Of a stretch of 32,789 bases of DNA, positions 30,476 to 32,789 are shown piece by piece (within the stretch, counting starts at the first letter, position 1; each line of letters begins with the position of its first letter). Source of the DNA: an uncultured bacterium (GTDB taxonomy: Bacteria; Patescibacteriota; Saccharimonadia; Saccharimonadales; Saccharimonadaceae); NCBI GenBank assembly GCA_937922985.1, contig CALAKV010000026.1, positions 1-32,789 of the forward strand, in the 5' to 3' direction. Position numbers and translations under genes: made by a program. A model generated the notes under the pieces. The model searched no databases. It was not told where the DNA came from and saw only the letters and a program-made list of their open reading frames with translations.

Positions 30476-32540
30476 AGTTGATCACTTAAGCTACTCCGCT
30501 CTTGTCACCTTCCTGCGTAATCAGGTTGAATTTCAAAAGCGTTACATTGCGAAAGTCTACGATAATCCTTCGAGCCCATCAATGGTAGTCGGTAAAGCTT
30601 TTCATAAAGCGCTCGAAATTTACTACAAGGGCGGAACTTTTAATGAAGCTGCAGCTGCTGGGCTTGATGAAATAAATTCAACCAGTGATTACGAAATAGA
30701 TTACGGCAAAACTGGTAGTCGTGAAAAAATGATTAAAGAATTTAACGATTCGCTGAACATTTATTTTGAAGAAGCGCCAAAATTCGAAGTTATCGATGCC
30801 GAAAAACGGCTCGAAGCTGAGATTTCGAAAGTGCCAATGGTTGGAATCATCGACCTAATCATTAAAGGTTCGGGAGATAAGCTCAAACTTAAAGATTATA
30901 AAACAGTTTCGTTTTACTCTTCCGCTACTAACGATCCGCTTGATCCGGAGTATCAGGAGAACTACAAATATCTACTTCAGGGCTCAATTTATCTAGTTTT
31001 GGCTGAAAAAGTTCTCAAAAAAGAAATTGAGAGTGTTGGTTTTATCGAAATCAAGAAAACTAAAAATCGAGATGGTTCACCCCAAATTCGCGAGTTCGAA
31101 TATTCTCGAAATGATTTACTTGAGTTCTTGCCAACAACCGAAAAACTCATCACTAACGTTTTCGACTATGTTAATAACGATAATGCTAAATTCTTCCCTA
31201 ACCCGAGTGATATTTTAAACGGACAAGAATCAATGGAAGTTCTTGCGAATATCGAAACTGGATTTGATAAAGCTAAAATTAAGCGCAAGATGAATGTTGC
31301 GGAGAAATTCAGCGAAAAGAATACAACTGTTGATTTGCTCGAAACTGATGGCGAAACTAATGAGAATTTAATCATTAAAAAGTTCTTAGAGTTCGGAATT
31401 GGTGGCGCAATTGGCGAAACCTTCACTGGTGCAAGCGTGATTCGTTACACTTTTCGACCGAACCGCGGAGTCGCAATGAAGAATATCGGCTCTCGTGCGG
31501 ATGACTTGGCGATCGCTCTTCAAGCAAAATCGGTTCGCGTTCTTGCGCCAATTTATGGCACAAACTTAATTGGTGTAGAAATTCCAAACCCTGAGCGTAA
31601 AATTCTAGAGTTTGACGATTCTCTGCTTAAAAAAGGCACTTTCGAAATTCCGCTCGGCCAAGACATTTTCGGCGAAACTCACTACGGCGACCTCACCAAA
31701 ATGCCTCACCTTTTGATCGCTGGACAGACTGGCTCTGGTAAATCGGTAATGCTAAATGTAATTCTCGAATCGCTCACTAAACAGCTTTCGACAGAAGAGC
31801 TCAAGCTTGTGCTGATCGATCCAAAGCAAGTTGAACTTGGATTTTATGAAGATAGCAAACATTTATTAAAACCGATTGTTACTAATCCAATTCATGCACA
31901 AGAAACACTCGCAGATTTAGTGGAAAAAATGGAATCTCGCTATAAAACTTTGCGAAAAGCTGGTGTGCGAAAAATCGAAGATTACAAAGGTGAAATGCCG
32001 CGAATCGTTTGCGTAATTGATGAATTTGCTGACTTGATGATGACATCTGGTAATAAACGCGAAGAATTTAAATTGAACATTAAAGGTATGATCGAAACAA
32101 TTTTGCATTTTAATAAAGATTTTGATTTATCAGAAGTAAAATCTCTGGAAGATCTAAAAATTAACCCAAAAATGTCAGAGCTTGAAAAAGAAACGATTAA
32201 GGAACAGAAAAAAGCAATGAAAGAGCTCGAAAAAGCAATCCTTGAAGCTTCAGATTTAGGAATACCAAGTGCAGAAAGTTCGATTATTCGAATCGCGCAA
32301 AAAGCTCGAGCAGTAGGAATTCACTTGATTCTTGCAACTCAGCGACCTTCTGCCGATGTTGTAACAGGTTTAATCAAGGCGAATATTCCGACAAAGATTG
32401 CCTTCAGTGTAACCAACTCAATTAACAGCAAGATTATTCTCGACGAAACTGGCGCAGAAATGCTCACCGGAAATGGCGATATGCTCTATCAAGATCCACG
32501 AGCTAATCATCTGGAACGACTACAAGGATTCTATCTATGA
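30468..32540 (+). CDS. Fusion of a RecB/Cas4-type PD-(D/E)XK nuclease with an FtsK/SpoIIIE DNA translocase
   Basis: 690 aa from the ATG at 30468 (GAGGAG site; overlaps recT by eight bases). Residues 1-260 are a RecB-family nuclease: LSYSALVTFLRN, GKAFHKA with H46, GIIDL with D129, DYK at 143-145 as the D/ExK, and Q171 in LLQGSIY. There is no cysteine cluster, so no Cas4-like iron-sulfur site. Residues about 300-690 are the FtsK alpha-beta motor: Walker A AGQTGSGKS at 418-426, Walker B VCVIDEFADLMM at 514-525, LATQRPSADVVTGLIKANIP at 622-641, and ILDETGAEMLTGNGDML. About 75 charged residues (527-605) are inserted between Walker B and the next motif. There is no gamma domain and no membrane segment. 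It may pump DNA into its own nuclease to create ends for RecT. Confidence 0.9.
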   Translation: MNRVDHLSYSALVTFLRNQVEFQKRYIAKVYDNPSSPSMVVGKAFHKALEIYYKGGTFNEAAAAGLDEINSTSDYEIDYGKTGSREKMIKEFNDSLNIYFEEAPKFEVIDAEKRLEAEISKVPMVGIIDLIIKGSGDKLKLKDYKTVSFYSSATNDPLDPEYQENYKYLLQGSIYLVLAEKVLKKEIESVGFIEIKKTKNRDGSPQIREFEYSRNDLLEFLPTTEKLITNVFDYVNNDNAKFFPNPSDILNGQESMEVLANIETGFDKAKIKRKMNVAEKFSEKNTTVDLLETDGETNENLIIKKFLEFGIGGAIGETFTGASVIRYTFRPNRGVAMKNIGSRADDLAIALQAKSVRVLAPIYGTNLIGVEIPNPERKILEFDDSLLKKGTFEIPLGQDIFGETHYGDLTKMPHLLIAGQTGSGKSVMLNVILESLTKQLSTEELKLVLIDPKQVELGFYEDSKHLLKPIVTNPIHAQETLADLVEKMESRYKTLRKAGVRKIEDYKGEMPRIVCVIDEFADLMMTSGNKREEFKLNIKGMIETILHFNKDFDLSEVKSLEDLKINPKMSELEKETIKEQKKAMKELEKAILEASDLGIPSAESSIIRIAQKARAVGIHLILATQRPSADVVTGLIKANIPTKIAFSVTNSINSKIILDETGAEMLTGNGDMLYQDPRANHLERLQGFYL

Positions 32541-32789
32541 CAAAACCTGAATATCTATTAATTAAACAACTAGCGTATCAATTTTATAAAGAAAATCATT
32601 CAGCGAAAGCGTGGGCGGACTATGTCGCCGCCTATCGCTCAAAGCTGATAGAAATGAAAGATGAACGCCAAGTGGCAGAAGTCTTCGAAGAGTTCGAAGT
32701 CGATGAAATACGAGAATTTGTGGCTAAATATTATGAAAAAATGCCACCTCAAACACGGGAAGAAATTAAAAAAGTAATTGCAGCTCGTG
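32537..32789 (+). CDS. Unknown protein, partial, last gene of the recombination operon
   Basis: 84 codons are seen before the right edge. The ATG overlaps the previous stop as ATGA. The chain is acidic and helical, starting MTKPEYLLIKQLAYQFYKEN and continuing with KAWADYVAAYRSKL and FEEFEVDEIREFVAKYY. No family is recognised. Position suggests a further DNA recombination or replication factor. The sequence ends inside the gene. Confidence 0.7.
   Translation, partial: MTKPEYLLIKQLAYQFYKENHSAKAWADYVAAYRSKLIEMKDERQVAEVFEEFEVDEIREFVAKYYEKMPPQTREEIKKVIAAR

Overview
The window reads as a piece of chromosome from a small-genome, AT-rich bacterium of the Candidate Phyla Radiation, most likely Candidatus Saccharibacteria (TM7). 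The phylum call is an inference from the gene set and style: tightly packed genes with ATGA/TAATG overlaps, a short Rel enzyme without an ACT domain, a Mur ligase without its N-terminal domain, type IV pilus parts, a membrane-anchored HExxH protease and a membrane-anchored HNH nuclease. UGA is used as a stop (for example at 7212-7214), so this is not a recoded Absconditabacteria or Gracilibacteria genome. No tRNA, rRNA or CRISPR array was seen.

Layout, mostly on the minus strand from 1 to 29310. 1-2997 is the gatC-gatA-(membrane HEPN-like gene)-gatB operon; gatB runs off the left edge. 3067-5260 is uvrB plus a broken small membrane gene. 5327-6026 is a DUF805-like/SHOCT membrane gene split by a frameshift at a run of six G. 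6144-10302 is one operon, gap-rpiB-rpe-pfkB-unknown-LOG, covering the pentose-phosphate/lower glycolysis link. 10377-10777 holds a plus-strand unit with a strong promoter, a possible leader peptide and hairpin, and a 66-aa membrane protein. Then come rel, ppa, a PIN-TRAM protein with radA, a divergent pair (HExxH protease and HNH nuclease) firing from one palindromic -10 box, an rnhB-yraN fusion, an AT-rich multi-pass membrane protein, and rplL-rplJ behind an L10 leader. 20217-20600 has a consensus promoter driving an unidentified structured RNA. It is followed by an LTA-synthase-like gene, a prepilin, rplS, a pilB-type ATPase, a small unknown gene, a SpoU methyltransferase, a Nudix gene with a Mur ligase, a probable small RNA, and a histidine phosphatase.

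29380-32789 is a separate plus-strand accessory module: two interacting hairpins, then an overlapping operon of a 55-aa membrane peptide, a RecT/Bet annealing protein, a 690-aa fusion of a RecB/Cas4-type PD-(D/E)XK nuclease to an FtsK/SpoIIIE DNA pump, and an unknown gene cut by the right edge. The nuclease-pump fusion paired with RecT is the strongest candidate for an undescribed system here; it looks like a compact end-resection and annealing machine.

Two window-wide patterns stand out. First, many transcription units have a clear -10 box only 6-10 nt before the start codon, so their mRNAs should be leaderless or nearly so; genes inside operons instead carry ordinary GGAG-type ribosome sites. 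Second, the palindrome TTCGAA occurs about 100 times by eye count, several-fold above the roughly 10-12 expected from base composition. The pili, surface nuclease, RadA and RecT module fit an organism that takes up and recombines foreign DNA, but that link is inference.
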